This document shows, piece by piece, positions 1 through 6,522 of a stretch of DNA of 39,244 bases. Each line of letters opens with the position of its first letter. Position 1 is the stretch's first letter. The notes under the pieces were generated by a model, which saw nothing but the letters and a program-made list of their open reading frames with translations, made no database searches and had not been told where the DNA came from. Location of the stretch: contig NZ_JAQGLJ010000071.1 in assembly GCF_028292945.1 (NCBI RefSeq), positions 1 through 39,244 on the forward strand, in the 5' to 3' direction. The translations under genes were made by a program, and so were the position numbers. This DNA comes from Sphingomonas bacterium (GTDB lineage: Bacteria; Pseudomonadota; Alphaproteobacteria; Sphingomonadales; Sphingomonadaceae).

Positions 1-15
1 AAGCTAATCGCACCT

Positions 16-62
16 CGCGCAAGCTCGGCCGGCGGAAAGCAAATCGCTTCCGTTCGACGTCA
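16..62 (+). repeat. Two-hairpin 3'-end element, partial copy 1
   Basis: The sequence CGCGCAAGCTCG (16-27) is followed by an imperfect hairpin (arms around GGAAAGC and GCTTCC) and ends in TTCGACGTCA. The same 12-mer and the same end are found in the copies beside ribA and rho. The 5' half, which in complete copies abuts a stop codon, lies outside or is not recognisable here. By orientation it should follow a rightward gene that ends left of the window. Its last three bases form the complement of the stop codon of the leftward gene that follows. Confidence 0.7.
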
Positions 63-602
63 GGGCGTGGCTTTGCCACGACGCCCCTTGTTCTCCGACC
101 ACCCATCGATCCCCGCCCACCCATCAAACCCGCACGCCCGCGCCGCTCGCCAGCGCCGCGCATTCATTCCGCCCAGCGCGATCACCCGCACGCGCAATCC
201 TCGCGCTACGCGCGCCGCCTGAGCCGGCCTCAGCGACGCCGCGCCCGGATGCGACCGCGTCGGGAAGACCGGCGAGACGAACAGCAGCCCCGCCCCCGCC
301 CGCAGCCCCGCCAACGCCTCGGCCCGATCGTGCGCAGGCCACGTCCGCAAGCCAGCGCCGCGCACCGCCTTGTGCACCCCGTCCGCGCCCGGCAGCAGCA
401 TATGGGCGCTCACCACCACCAGCCGCCGCGCCTGCGCGCGCCTGCGCACCTTGACGAACAGCCGCACCCGCTCCGCGGGCGACAACGAGTAATGCCGGAA
501 CACCACCCCGCTGCCCGGCGGCAGGCGGCGCAGCGCCGACCATAGCGCGTCGCCCTGCCGCTCGTCGGTGAACAGCCAGAGTGAGGGGTAGCGGGCAGGC
601 AC
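60..602 (-). CDS. Thiamine phosphate synthase-like (ThiE/TenI family) protein
   Basis: This 180-residue protein has the second half of the ThiE/TenI TIM-barrel fold: SPVFPTRSHPG at residues 110-120, matching the family GPVFPT loop, and ALGGMN at 142-147, matching the phosphate-binding AIGGI loop. ThiE joins the pyrimidine and thiazole halves of thiamine phosphate; TenI relatives act on thiazole intermediates or have lost that activity. The usual NDR and GVHLGQ-D signatures are not intact: only GADGVHK remains at 72-78. I therefore call it ThiE-like rather than ThiE. The frame stays open upstream to 923, but that part lies wholly opposite yggS, so the GTG at 602 is preferred. It diverges from yggS with a 21-bp gap. 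The function is not certain. Confidence 0.8.
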   Translation of the reverse strand: MPARYPSLWLFTDERQGDALWSALRRLPPGSGVVFRHYSLSPAERVRLFVKVRRRAQARRLVVVSAHMLLPGADGVHKAVRGAGLRTWPAHDRAEALAGLRAGAGLLFVSPVFPTRSHPGAASLRPAQAARVARGLRVRVIALGGMNARRWRAARACGFDGWAGIDGWSENKGRRGKATP

Positions 603-623
603 CGCGCGGCTATAGCGGCGCGG

Positions 624-1286
624 ATGAGCTTCGTCCCCGCCGCCCTTGCCGACGTTCGCGCCCGCCTCGCCCGCGCTGCCGCGCTCGCCGGTCGCAAGGC
701 TGACGCGGTGGAACTGATCGCCGTGTCCAAGACGCAAGCGCCCGACGCGATCGAGCCGCTGCTTGCCGCCGGACAGCTGACATTCGGCGAGAACCGAGTC
801 CAGGAAGCCGCTGGCAAGTGGCCGGCCTTGCGCGAACGCTACCCCGATGCGCACGTACATCTGATCGGTCAGCTGCAGTCGAACAAGGCGGATGAAGCCG
901 TGGCGCTGTTCGAGGCGATCCACACGATCGATCGCCCGTCGCTGATCGCGGCGCTGGCGCGCGCGATGGACCGGCTCGACCGTCGCCCGCGCTGCTTCGT
1001 GCAGGTCAACATCGGCGACGAGCCGCAGAAGGGCGGTTGCGCGGTCGCAGCGCTACCCGACCTGCTGCGCGAGGCGGTCGCGGCGGGGTTGCCGGTTGCG
1101 GGCCTGATGTGCCTGCCGCCCGCCGACGTCGAGGCCGCGCCCTATTTCGCGCTGCTCGCGAAGCTGGCCCGCGATCACGGACTCGCGGGGCTGAGCATGG
1201 GCATGTCCGACGATTTCGAGACCGCCGCGATGCTGGGCGCGACGCACGTCCGCATCGGCTCGGCACTGTTCGGCACGCGCGCATGA
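624..1286 (+). CDS. yggS: YggS-family pyridoxal phosphate homeostasis protein
   Basis: A 220-residue single-domain protein with the alanine-racemase N-terminal-like fold. AVSKT at residues 33-37 contains the PLP-binding lysine K36, the same position as in E. coli YggS. FGENRVQEA (54-62), HLIGQLQSNKA (79-89), SMGMSDDFETA and RIGSALFG near the C-terminus are family hallmarks. Members bind PLP in the cytoplasm without known catalysis and keep PLP and amino-acid pools balanced. Length is near the family norm of about 230. The ATG at 624 diverges from the ThiE-like gene. Its TGA overlaps the ATG of the next gene as ATGA, which suggests translational coupling. Confidence 0.95.
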   Translation: MSFVPAALADVRARLARAAALAGRKADAVELIAVSKTQAPDAIEPLLAAGQLTFGENRVQEAAGKWPALRERYPDAHVHLIGQLQSNKADEAVALFEAIHTIDRPSLIAALARAMDRLDRRPRCFVQVNIGDEPQKGGCAVAALPDLLREAVAAGLPVAGLMCLPPADVEAAPYFALLAKLARDHGLAGLSMGMSDDFETAAMLGATHVRIGSALFGTRA

Positions 1287-1948
1287 GGTTCGCGGCCCTC
1301 CTGTTCGACTTCGACGGCGTGCTGATCGAGAGCGAGTATGTCGGCAACAAGCAGATCGCCGACTGGCTGACCGCCAACGGCCATCCGACCACGCCGGAAG
1401 TCGCCATGCGCGAGTTCATGGGGCTGGGCGCGCGCGACTTTCATGATGCGCTTGAGCGGTACATCGACGGCCCGCTGCCCGAGAGCTTCCACACCGAACG
1501 TCAGGCGGAGGACGAGCGCGTGATGCGCGATGGCGTCGGTGAGGTCGCGGGCGCGGTCGCGTTCGTCCGCGCGCTACCGGCCACCCTGCCGCGCGCGGTT
1601 GTCTCGTCGAGTTCGAGCGACTGGATCCGCCGCCACCTCGCGCATATCGACCTGAGCGGCGAGTTCGGCGACCACATCTATTCGGGCCGCGAGCATGTCG
1701 CACGCGGCAAGCCCGCGCCCGATCTGTACCTCCACGCCGCCGCGGCGCTAGGCGTGGCGATCACCGACTGTGCGATCATCGAGGACTCGCCGGTGGGTGC
1801 GACCGGCGCGGTGGCGTCGGGCGGTTACGTCATCGGCCTGTGCGCAGGTTCGCATTGCGACGTCGCCCACGCCGACCGGCTCCGCGCGATCGGCGCGGAT
1901 GCGATCGCGAGCAGCTTCGACGAGGTGGCGAGACTATTGGCGTTGTAG
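1283..1948 (+). CDS. HAD-superfamily hydrolase (phosphatase/phosphoglycolate phosphatase-like)
   Basis: A 221-residue HAD subfamily IA protein. Motif I is DFDGVL at 9-14, with D9 as nucleophile and D11 as acid/base. Motif II lies in the serine run at 108-112, motif III is K143 in GKPAPD, and motif IV is EDSPVG at 167-172. The cap domain is residues 15-85, helical as in beta-phosphoglucomutase and phosphoglycolate phosphatase relatives. The substrate cannot be read from sequence. The ATG at 1283 overlaps the yggS stop as ATGA. The frame is open upstream, but that part is inside yggS. The gene converges on ribA across a 90-bp gap that holds a repeat element. Confidence 0.9.
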   Translation: MRFAALLFDFDGVLIESEYVGNKQIADWLTANGHPTTPEVAMREFMGLGARDFHDALERYIDGPLPESFHTERQAEDERVMRDGVGEVAGAVAFVRALPATLPRAVVSSSSSDWIRRHLAHIDLSGEFGDHIYSGREHVARGKPAPDLYLHAAAALGVAITDCAIIEDSPVGATGAVASGGYVIGLCAGSHCDVAHADRLRAIGADAIASSFDEVARLLAL

Positions 1949-1964
1949 CGTCCCGGCAGAGCCG

Positions 1965-2038
1965 TGACGTCGGGCGGGCAGAAGCCCGCCGGGCGAGCTT
2001 GCGCGGGTCAGCAGGACGTCGCCTGCTGCCGCGCTGCG
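1965..2038 (-). repeat. Two-hairpin 3'-end element, copy 2 (after ribA)
   Basis: Read leftward, the ribA stop TAG is followed with no gap by CGCAGCGCGGCAG (2038-2026). Then come a hairpin with 7-bp arms (2028-2022 and 2015-2009), CGCGCAAGCTCG (2005-1994), a second hairpin with 7-bp arms GGCGGGC/GCCCGCC (1990-1984 and 1979-1973), and the end CGACGTCA (to 1965). Both hairpins could end or protect the ribA transcript; there is no T-run. The same modules recur after the genes ending at 5137 and 17258. Confidence 0.8.
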
Positions 2039-3076
2039 CTAGAGCTGGTGCCCCGTACGGTCGCGCTTGGTCGCCAGGTAGCGCGCGTTGTGCGGATTGG
2101 CGGGCAGGTGGTGCGGAACGCGCTCGACCACGGTAACTCCGGCCGCTTCCAGCGCCGTCACCTTGGCCGGGTTGTTGGTCAACACCCTCACCGCGTCCTG
2201 TCCCAGCAAGTGCAGCATGCGCGCCGCCACCCCGAAGTCGCGTGCGTCAACCGCGAAGCCCAGCCGCGTGTTGGCGTCGACCGTATCGAACCCCTGATCC
2301 TGCAGGCGATAGGCGCGCAGCTTGTTGACGAGGCCGATGCCGCGCCCCTCCTGACGCAGGTACAGGAGGATGCCCCACCCGCTCGCGGCGATCGCGGCGA
2401 TCGCGTGGCTCAGCTGCGGACCGCAGTCGCACTTCAGGCTGCCGAACACGTCACCAGTGAGGCATTCGCTGTGCAGGCGCACCAGCGGCGGCCGGCCGTT
2501 GGGCTGTCCGATCAGCAGCGCGACGTGCTCGTCGGTCGAGTCCGGCGTGCGGAAGGCGACGACCTCCGCGTCCTCCGCGCCGGCGACGGGCAGGCGCGCG
2601 CGCGTGGCGAGGACGAGGCGGTGCGCGCCATTGTGCCCGTCGAGATCGGCGAGGGTGACGCTCGCCTCCGCACCCGCGCCGCCGATAAAGAAGGCGGGGA
2701 GCAGCCCGGCGAGGCGCGCGAGGCGGATCGCGGCGGCGGCACCCGGTGGCGGCCGCAAGGTGCGAAACGGACCCTTCAGCGGCGTGGCCAGATCGCGCGA
2801 CGGATCGGCGAGCGCCACCGCACCGCTCAGATCCAGCCAGGGCGCGCGGTCGACCAGCACCGGCTGTTCGGGATCGGCGGCGGCGAGCTGGTTGACGAGC
2901 TTGAGCGTCGCCGCGCGGCCGGCAGAGATCAGCACGGGCGCGCCGCCGGTCGCGTCAAAGTCCGCCAGCGAGGCATCGGTAGCGTTCTCGACCGCCAGCA
3001 CCGTCATGGCCTCGATCGCGATCGGCCAGCCGCGACGCAGCGCATCGATCGCGCGCGCGACCGACTTGTCGCTCAC
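2039..3076 (-). CDS. ribA: GTP cyclohydrolase II (riboflavin synthesis)
   Basis: A 345-residue protein. The C-terminal half is a complete GTP cyclohydrolase II, which converts GTP to the pyrimidine precursor of riboflavin. Zinc ligands C205, C216 and C218 lie in ECLTGDVFGSLKCDCG, followed by the catalytic loop RQEGRGIGL (241-249), DTVDAN (264-269) and VRVLTNNP (296-303). Residues 1-120 resemble a worn DHBP synthase (RibB) domain, but the acidic DDEDRENEGD active-site stretch is missing, so this part is probably not catalytic. Start: GTG at 3076 overlaps the xth stop as GTGA; the longer open frame runs inside xth. It is probably co-transcribed with xth, and a repeat element follows its stop directly. 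Confidence 0.93.
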   Translation of the reverse strand: MSDKSVARAIDALRRGWPIAIEAMTVLAVENATDASLADFDATGGAPVLISAGRAATLKLVNQLAAADPEQPVLVDRAPWLDLSGAVALADPSRDLATPLKGPFRTLRPPPGAAAAIRLARLAGLLPAFFIGGAGAEASVTLADLDGHNGAHRLVLATRARLPVAGAEDAEVVAFRTPDSTDEHVALLIGQPNGRPPLVRLHSECLTGDVFGSLKCDCGPQLSHAIAAIAASGWGILLYLRQEGRGIGLVNKLRAYRLQDQGFDTVDANTRLGFAVDARDFGVAARMLHLLGQDAVRVLTNNPAKVTALEAAGVTVVERVPHHLPANPHNARYLATKRDRTGHQL

Positions 3077-3855
3077 CAGTCGAACTCGGTCATGATCGGC
3101 ACATGGTCGGACGGTTTCAGCCAGCCGCGACAATCCTCGAATACCGTGTGCGACACGGCGGTCGCGGCCACATCGGCGGTCGCCCATTGATGGTCGAGCC
3201 GCCGCCCGCGATCCGACAACGACCACTCGCGCGCGCGATAACTCCACCAGGTGTGCAAACGCGTAGGCGCGGGGTGGAAGTGACGGCCCAGATCCACCCA
3301 GCCGTTCGACGCCTGCAGCCGGTCGAGCGCGTCGACCTCGATCGGCGTATGGCTGACGACGCCGAGCAGCTGTTTGTGGCTCCACACGTCCTCGGGCAGC
3401 GGCGCGATGTTGAAGTCGCCGACGAGGATCGTCGGGCAGTCCAGCGCCTCCGACCAGCGCGTCATGCGCTCGACGAAATCGAGCTTCTGGCCGAATTTCG
3501 GGTTGATCTCGCGGTCGGGCACGTCGCCGCCTGCGGGCACATAGACATTCTCCAGCCGGACGCCATTCGGCAGGCGAACGCCGATGTGCCGCGCCTCCCG
3601 GTTCGCCTGCCAGTCGAAGCGATCGTCCTCGCTGATCGGCACCCGGCTGACGATCGCGACACCGTGGTGCATCCGCTGGCCGTGGATCAGGACATGATCA
3701 TACCCGCGCGCCCGAAACGCCGCTGCGGGGAAGTCGGCATCGATCACTTTCGTCTCTTGCAGGCACAGGATGTCGGGTTCGGCCTCGCGCAGGAAACGAT
3801 CGACGATGTCGAGGCGGAATCGGACCGAGTTGATGTTCCACGAGGCGATCTTCAC
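3073..3855 (-). CDS. xth: Exodeoxyribonuclease III (AP endonuclease)
   Basis: A 260-residue exonuclease/endonuclease/phosphatase-fold protein. It begins MKIASWNINSVR and carries E34 in LQETK (metal ligand), VGDFNIAP (the catalytic D-x-N) and SDHVPI near the C-terminus (catalytic histidine). ExoIII cleaves the backbone at abasic sites in base-excision repair and removes 3' blocks. Length fits the family (about 260-270). The ATG at 3855 is at the canonical start. Its stop is shared with the ribA GTG as GTGA, making a two-gene leftward unit. Upstream is a 399-bp gap without genes. Confidence 0.95.
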   Translation of the reverse strand: MKIASWNINSVRFRLDIVDRFLREAEPDILCLQETKVIDADFPAAAFRARGYDHVLIHGQRMHHGVAIVSRVPISEDDRFDWQANREARHIGVRLPNGVRLENVYVPAGGDVPDREINPKFGQKLDFVERMTRWSEALDCPTILVGDFNIAPLPEDVWSHKQLLGVVSHTPIEVDALDRLQASNGWVDLGRHFHPAPTRLHTWWSYRAREWSLSDRGRRLDHQWATADVAATAVSHTVFEDCRGWLKPSDHVPIMTEFDW

Positions 3856-3979
3856 GCGGAGGGGCGTAGCAGCGGGTGATGTGGTTCGTCACCCCACGCG
3901 GAAATCCATCCAAGCTCCACCCGCACGACGGCAGGGTCCAGTCACGGTGCGCTAGGTAAGCATCGGGTGAGGTCCGCGG

Positions 3980-3999
3980 CACGCCGCGGCAAAGCCGCG
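3980..3999. repeat. 20-bp GC hairpin repeat, copy A
   Basis: CACGCCGCGGCAAAGCCGCG contains a perfect 6-bp stem with an AAA loop. An identical 20-mer lies at 5001-5020, so the two copies flank lolA in the same orientation about 1 kb apart. A related stem, CGTGGC-TTT-GCCACG, lies at the end of the ThiE-like gene near position 67. This suggests a small dispersed family of unknown role. Confidence 0.7.
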
Positions 4000-4070
4000 T
4001 GGTCGAAGCTCGCTTCGCGAGCCGGGCCGTGCTCGCGTGAGTCTTGCGCCAGCATGGCGCAAGCCACGCT

Positions 4071-4097
4071 ACACAGAAAGGCCCCCGCTCCGGGGGC
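4071..4097 (-). terminator. Probable intrinsic terminator, leftward
   Basis: Read leftward, GCCCCCG-GAG-CGGGGGC is a perfect 7-bp GC stem with a 3-base loop, followed by CTTTCTGTGT, which is pyrimidine-rich. It lies about 160 bases past the lolA stop. It could end the lolA transcript or a short RNA made between them. The T-run is short, so the strength is uncertain. Confidence 0.6.
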
Positions 4098-4254
4098 ATG
4101 GAGCGAGGGCCGACCTAGCGTTCGTCACGCAGGCGGGAAACGATCAGATCGGGTAACAGGGGGGAAATCCCGACCGACCGCGTCCGCCGGTTCGCCCTAC
4201 CACCTCAACCTGTCGGCTGCATGAACGGGAGCAATATCGGTGTAAATCCGGTAT

Positions 4255-4857
4255 TTACCTTCGCACCCCACTTTTGCGCGGGTCATTCCAGCGAAACGCA
4301 TTGTCACCCACCGCCTCACCAAACCGCTGCCCCGACAGCCGCACGGTGGTGCGATTGCCCTGACTGTCGAGCGCCACCCACCCCTGCATCGCCAGCCCCG
4401 CCGGCGCGCCGTCCTGGCGCGCAAAGACCAGCGTGATGCGGCCATATTCGGGGTGTTTGGGGTCATTCGCCTCGATCGACACGACGCGATCGTTGCCGGT
4501 CGGGAGGACGCGCGCATATCGTCCGATGTCGCGCTGGGGATCGAGCAGCACGCCCAGCGGCGAGTTCTTCACCGGCCAGCGTTGCACCTGCTTCACCGAA
4601 TAATCGATATAGGTCAGCGCACCGCCATCCGCGACGAGCAGGATCGGCACGCCTTTCTGGTACTGAAACCGGATCCGGCCAGGCTGCTTCAGCGTCAACG
4701 TTCCGGTCAGCGACTTGCCGGCACGATCGGTCTGCGTGAACGCGGCGGTCATCGTCGTCAGCGCTTGGAGATGGCGTTGCACCTGGGCGAGGTCGGCGGA
4801 CGGCGTCGGCGCAGCGGCAACGAGCGCGGCGATGGGCAGGAGCGGGAGAAGTTTCAT
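4255..4857 (-). CDS. lolA: Outer-membrane lipoprotein carrier protein LolA
   Basis: A 200-residue periplasmic chaperone that takes lipoproteins released by LolCDE and delivers them to the outer membrane. MKLLPLLPIAALVAAA is a signal peptide. Then come AFTQTDRAGKSLTGTL and a GRIRFQY stretch typical of the LolA barrel, TYIDYSVKQVQRWPV, and SGQRFGEAVGDNAFRW near the end. Start: the ATG at 4857 is placed exactly at the signal peptide and has AAGGCGAG upstream; the open frame to 5061 before it looks non-coding. Length matches the family (about 200). GC-hairpin 20-mers flank it on both sides. No LolB-like gene is visible beside it, as is usual in alphaproteobacteria. Confidence 0.9.
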   Translation of the reverse strand: MKLLPLLPIAALVAAAPTPSADLAQVQRHLQALTTMTAAFTQTDRAGKSLTGTLTLKQPGRIRFQYQKGVPILLVADGGALTYIDYSVKQVQRWPVKNSPLGVLLDPQRDIGRYARVLPTGNDRVVSIEANDPKHPEYGRITLVFARQDGAPAGLAMQGWVALDSQGNRTTVRLSGQRFGEAVGDNAFRWNDPRKSGVRR

Positions 4858-5000
4858 GCACTCGCCTTGGTGGCGGAGCGTTGAACGAGTTGTGAACACG
4901 CAGCATGCCTCGTCACCCGGCCGCGAGCCGGGGTCCATCGTGCCGCCAGCGACACGCGCGCCCAGAGGGACCCGATCCTTGCCGGAGTAACGGAGGAAAG

Positions 5001-5020
5001 CACGCCGCGGCAAAGCCGCG
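5001..5020. repeat. 20-bp GC hairpin repeat, copy B
   Basis: Identical over 20 bases to 3980-3999, with the AAA-loop hairpin CGCGGC/GCCGCG. It lies in the 279-bp gap between the lolA start and the porin-like gene. Sequence past the 20-mer differs between the two copies but is again GC-rich and hairpin-prone. Confidence 0.7.
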
Positions 5021-5052
5021 CCGTCGGACGGCCCGGCTTGGCCGACCCGAGC

Positions 5053-5078
5053 ACCCAGCAAAGTAGATACTGCTGGGT
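5053..5078 (-). terminator. Hairpin downstream of the porin-like gene
   Basis: ACCCAGCA (5053-5060) and TGCTGGGT (5071-5078) form a perfect 8-bp stem with a 10-base loop. Read leftward it follows the repeat element behind the gene that ends at 5137, so it may help end that transcript. There is no T-run, so the call is weak. Confidence 0.35.
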
Positions 5079-5080
5079 CC

Positions 5081-5136
5081 CGTCGCCCGCCGGACTGGCG
5101 CGAGTCAGCCGGACGGGGCCGGACTGCCGCGCTGCG
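5081..5136 (-). repeat. Two-hairpin 3'-end element, copy 3 (after porin-like gene)
   Basis: Read leftward, the TGA stop is followed directly by CGCAGCGCGGCAG (5136-5124), identical to the copies after ribA and rho. A hairpin of GTCCGGC/GCCGGAC type follows. The middle 12-mer is CGCGCCAGTCCG (5102-5091), 9 of 12 matching the other copies, and the copy ends with CGACG (5085-5081). This is the most decayed of the copies that begin at a stop codon. Confidence 0.65.
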
Positions 5137-5853
5137 TCAGAACCGGAAAGCCGTCCCCAGGTACACCGCCTGGCTGTCGCGGCGGTTGTCGTCGAGCCGG
5201 ACCAGTCGATCCCGCTCGGTGCGATAGCGCAGGCCAGCGGTCACATCGACGTTGCGCGTCAGGCGATATGACCCGCCGACGTCGAGCGAATAGCTGCGCT
5301 GATCGTCGACGCTCGGCGCGACGGCGGCGAACGGCCGGTCGGCGACCGCCTTGACCCGGCCGATCACACGATCGCCGGCATAGGTGACGGTAACATCCGC
5401 CGCCTCGCGCCCGCCAGGGCGGCCAGCCATGTCGAGTCGCTTGACGTCGCCGGCGATTCCGAACCGGCGCCAGCCCACAGCCACGCCCAGATTGTAGGCG
5501 ATCGGCGCCAATCCGACCACCGGGTCGGCCGGTGCCGTGGGCCGCGCGGGATCGGCTCGATTGGCACGCGCGCGGACGGCCACCGTGACCGCACGATTGT
5601 CGCGCCGCGTTTCGGCCGGGGTAAAGCGCAGGCCGCTGGTATCCAGGCCACCGCGCGCGAAAACCGCCGCCAGTCGCGGATCCGCGGCGGCGGGCGTGAA
5701 CGCAAGTGCCGGTCGGCTCTGTGCAACCGTTCGCGCCTTCACCGATCGGCCGTATGACGGCCGCTCAGCTGCATCGGAAGCAGGCGCGACAGCGAAGCCG
5801 GCGGTGACCAGCACCCCGGCGGCGATCGCGACCATGACGCCCGGCGCCTTCAC
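5137..5853 (-). CDS. Porin-like outer-membrane protein of unknown function
   Basis: I do not recognise a named family. About 238 residues: an N-terminal hydrophobic signal peptide (VMVAIAAGVLVTAGFAVA) ending near AASDAAE-type residues, a linker, then alternating hydrophobic strands (YNLGVAVGW, YSLDVGGSYRLT, NVDVTAGLRYRTE) and the C-terminal GTAFRF. A terminal phenylalanine after a beta strand is the signal recognised by the Bam complex, so an outer-membrane barrel is likely. Start: GTG at 5853 has GGAGAGGG 10 bases upstream; the frame is open to 5931, where an ATG at 5898 is an alternative. A stop-abutting repeat element follows. The gene diverges from the DUF3576 gene. Confidence 0.75.
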   Translation of the reverse strand: MKAPGVMVAIAAGVLVTAGFAVAPASDAAERPSYGRSVKARTVAQSRPALAFTPAAADPRLAAVFARGGLDTSGLRFTPAETRRDNRAVTVAVRARANRADPARPTAPADPVVGLAPIAYNLGVAVGWRRFGIAGDVKRLDMAGRPGGREAADVTVTYAGDRVIGRVKAVADRPFAAVAPSVDDQRSYSLDVGGSYRLTRNVDVTAGLRYRTERDRLVRLDDNRRDSQAVYLGTAFRF

Positions 5854-6059
5854 TTCTACTGTCCCTCTCCAGCGGACTCGACCCAATGAACTGAGCATAT
5901 AACGTGTCCCCGGCCGGTCACCACCGAGCAACGTTGAATCATTGGAAGTGTGATAAAATCCGCACAGGCCGCCATTGCGGGCAGGTCGGGGGCAGCGCGC
6001 TTGCGACCCGCGGGGGGGACCTGTAGAGCCAAGGCGACCTTTGTCAGGAAAACGCCCCC

Positions 6060-6509
6060 ATGTCCCGCCCGTTGCGCATCGCGAACCCCCTGTTGCTCGG
6101 TGCTTCCCTGCTCCTGCTGCCGTTGGCGGCGTGCAGCACCGGCGGTGGCGTGCCCAAGGCCGATCTTGCCGCGTCGAGGGTAACCACGATCGGCGTCAAT
6201 GCCTATCTGTGGCGCGCGACGCTCGACACGCTGTCATTCATGCCGCTGCTGCAGACCGACAGCAATGGCGGCGTGGTGGTGACCGACTGGTACGTCAATC
6301 CGCAGTCGCCGGCCGAGCGGATGAAGGTGACCGTCTCGATCCTCGATCAGGATCTGCGCGCCGACGCCGTGCGCGTCGCGGCGCTGCGCCAGGTCAATCA
6401 GGGAGGTCAGTGGATCGCGGCGCCGGTTCAGGCCGCCACGACGCAGAAGCTGGAGGACGTCATCCTGACCCGCGCCCGCGATCTGCGCCGCGCGGCCGTG
6501 TCCGGCTGA
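6060..6509 (+). CDS. DUF3576 family lipoprotein
   Basis: A 149-residue protein with a signal peptide and the lipobox LAAC (C25), so it is predicted to be anchored in the envelope through a lipidated cysteine. The mature part has [26 protein letters not shown] and [16 protein letters not shown], which are the conserved blocks of DUF3576. The biochemical role is unknown. In alphaproteobacteria the family commonly sits directly before leuS, as here (13-bp gap), so it is probably the first gene of a DUF3576-leuS-lptE-holA unit. The 206-bp space upstream should carry divergent promoters. Confidence 0.9.
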   Translation: MSRPLRIANPLLLGASLLLLPLAACSTGGGVPKADLAASRVTTIGVNAYLWRATLDTLSFMPLLQTDSNGGVVVTDWYVNPQSPAERMKVTVSILDQDLRADAVRVAALRQVNQGGQWIAAPVQAATTQKLEDVILTRARDLRRAAVSG

Positions 6510-6522
6510 TCACGCGACATCC

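Larger units (their letters stand above)
3856..4254. other. 399-bp gap without a convincing gene
   Basis: This lies between the xth start and the lolA stop, both leftward. It should hold the xth promoter, which I cannot point to. From 3980 on it contains hairpins in a row: CGCGGC-AAA-GCCGCG (within the 20-mer at 3980-3999), GCTCGC-TTC-GCGAGC (about 4008-4022), CTTGCGCCA-GCA-TGGCGCAAG (about 4043-4063) and a terminator-like stem at 4081-4097. The open frames here have no recognisable product, and the longer ones overlap xth or lack a plausible start. The part 4098-4254 could be a long lolA 3' UTR or a small RNA. Confidence 0.6.

Noticed and set aside
603..923. Upstream extension of the ThiE-like frame on the minus strand
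   Set aside because: It is wholly opposite the yggS coding region and has no ThiE-family sequence; the GTG at 602 fits the protein start.
1964..3190. 408-residue rightward open frame opposite ribA
   Set aside because: It is low-complexity, arginine/glutamine-rich sequence typical of the antisense of GC-rich genes, and ribA in the other strand is unmistakable.
3698..4099. 133-residue leftward open frame overlapping the xth start
   Set aside because: Much of it lies in another frame of xth, and the rest is hairpin sequence.
3967..4224. 85-residue rightward open frame in the xth-lolA gap
   Set aside because: The frame reads through hairpin repeats and a terminator stem, with no ribosome-binding site or recognisable product.
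5935..5961. TTGAAT and GATAAAAT as a sigma-70-like promoter for the DUF3576 gene
   Set aside because: The spacing between the two boxes is about 12 bases, too short for a normal promoter.
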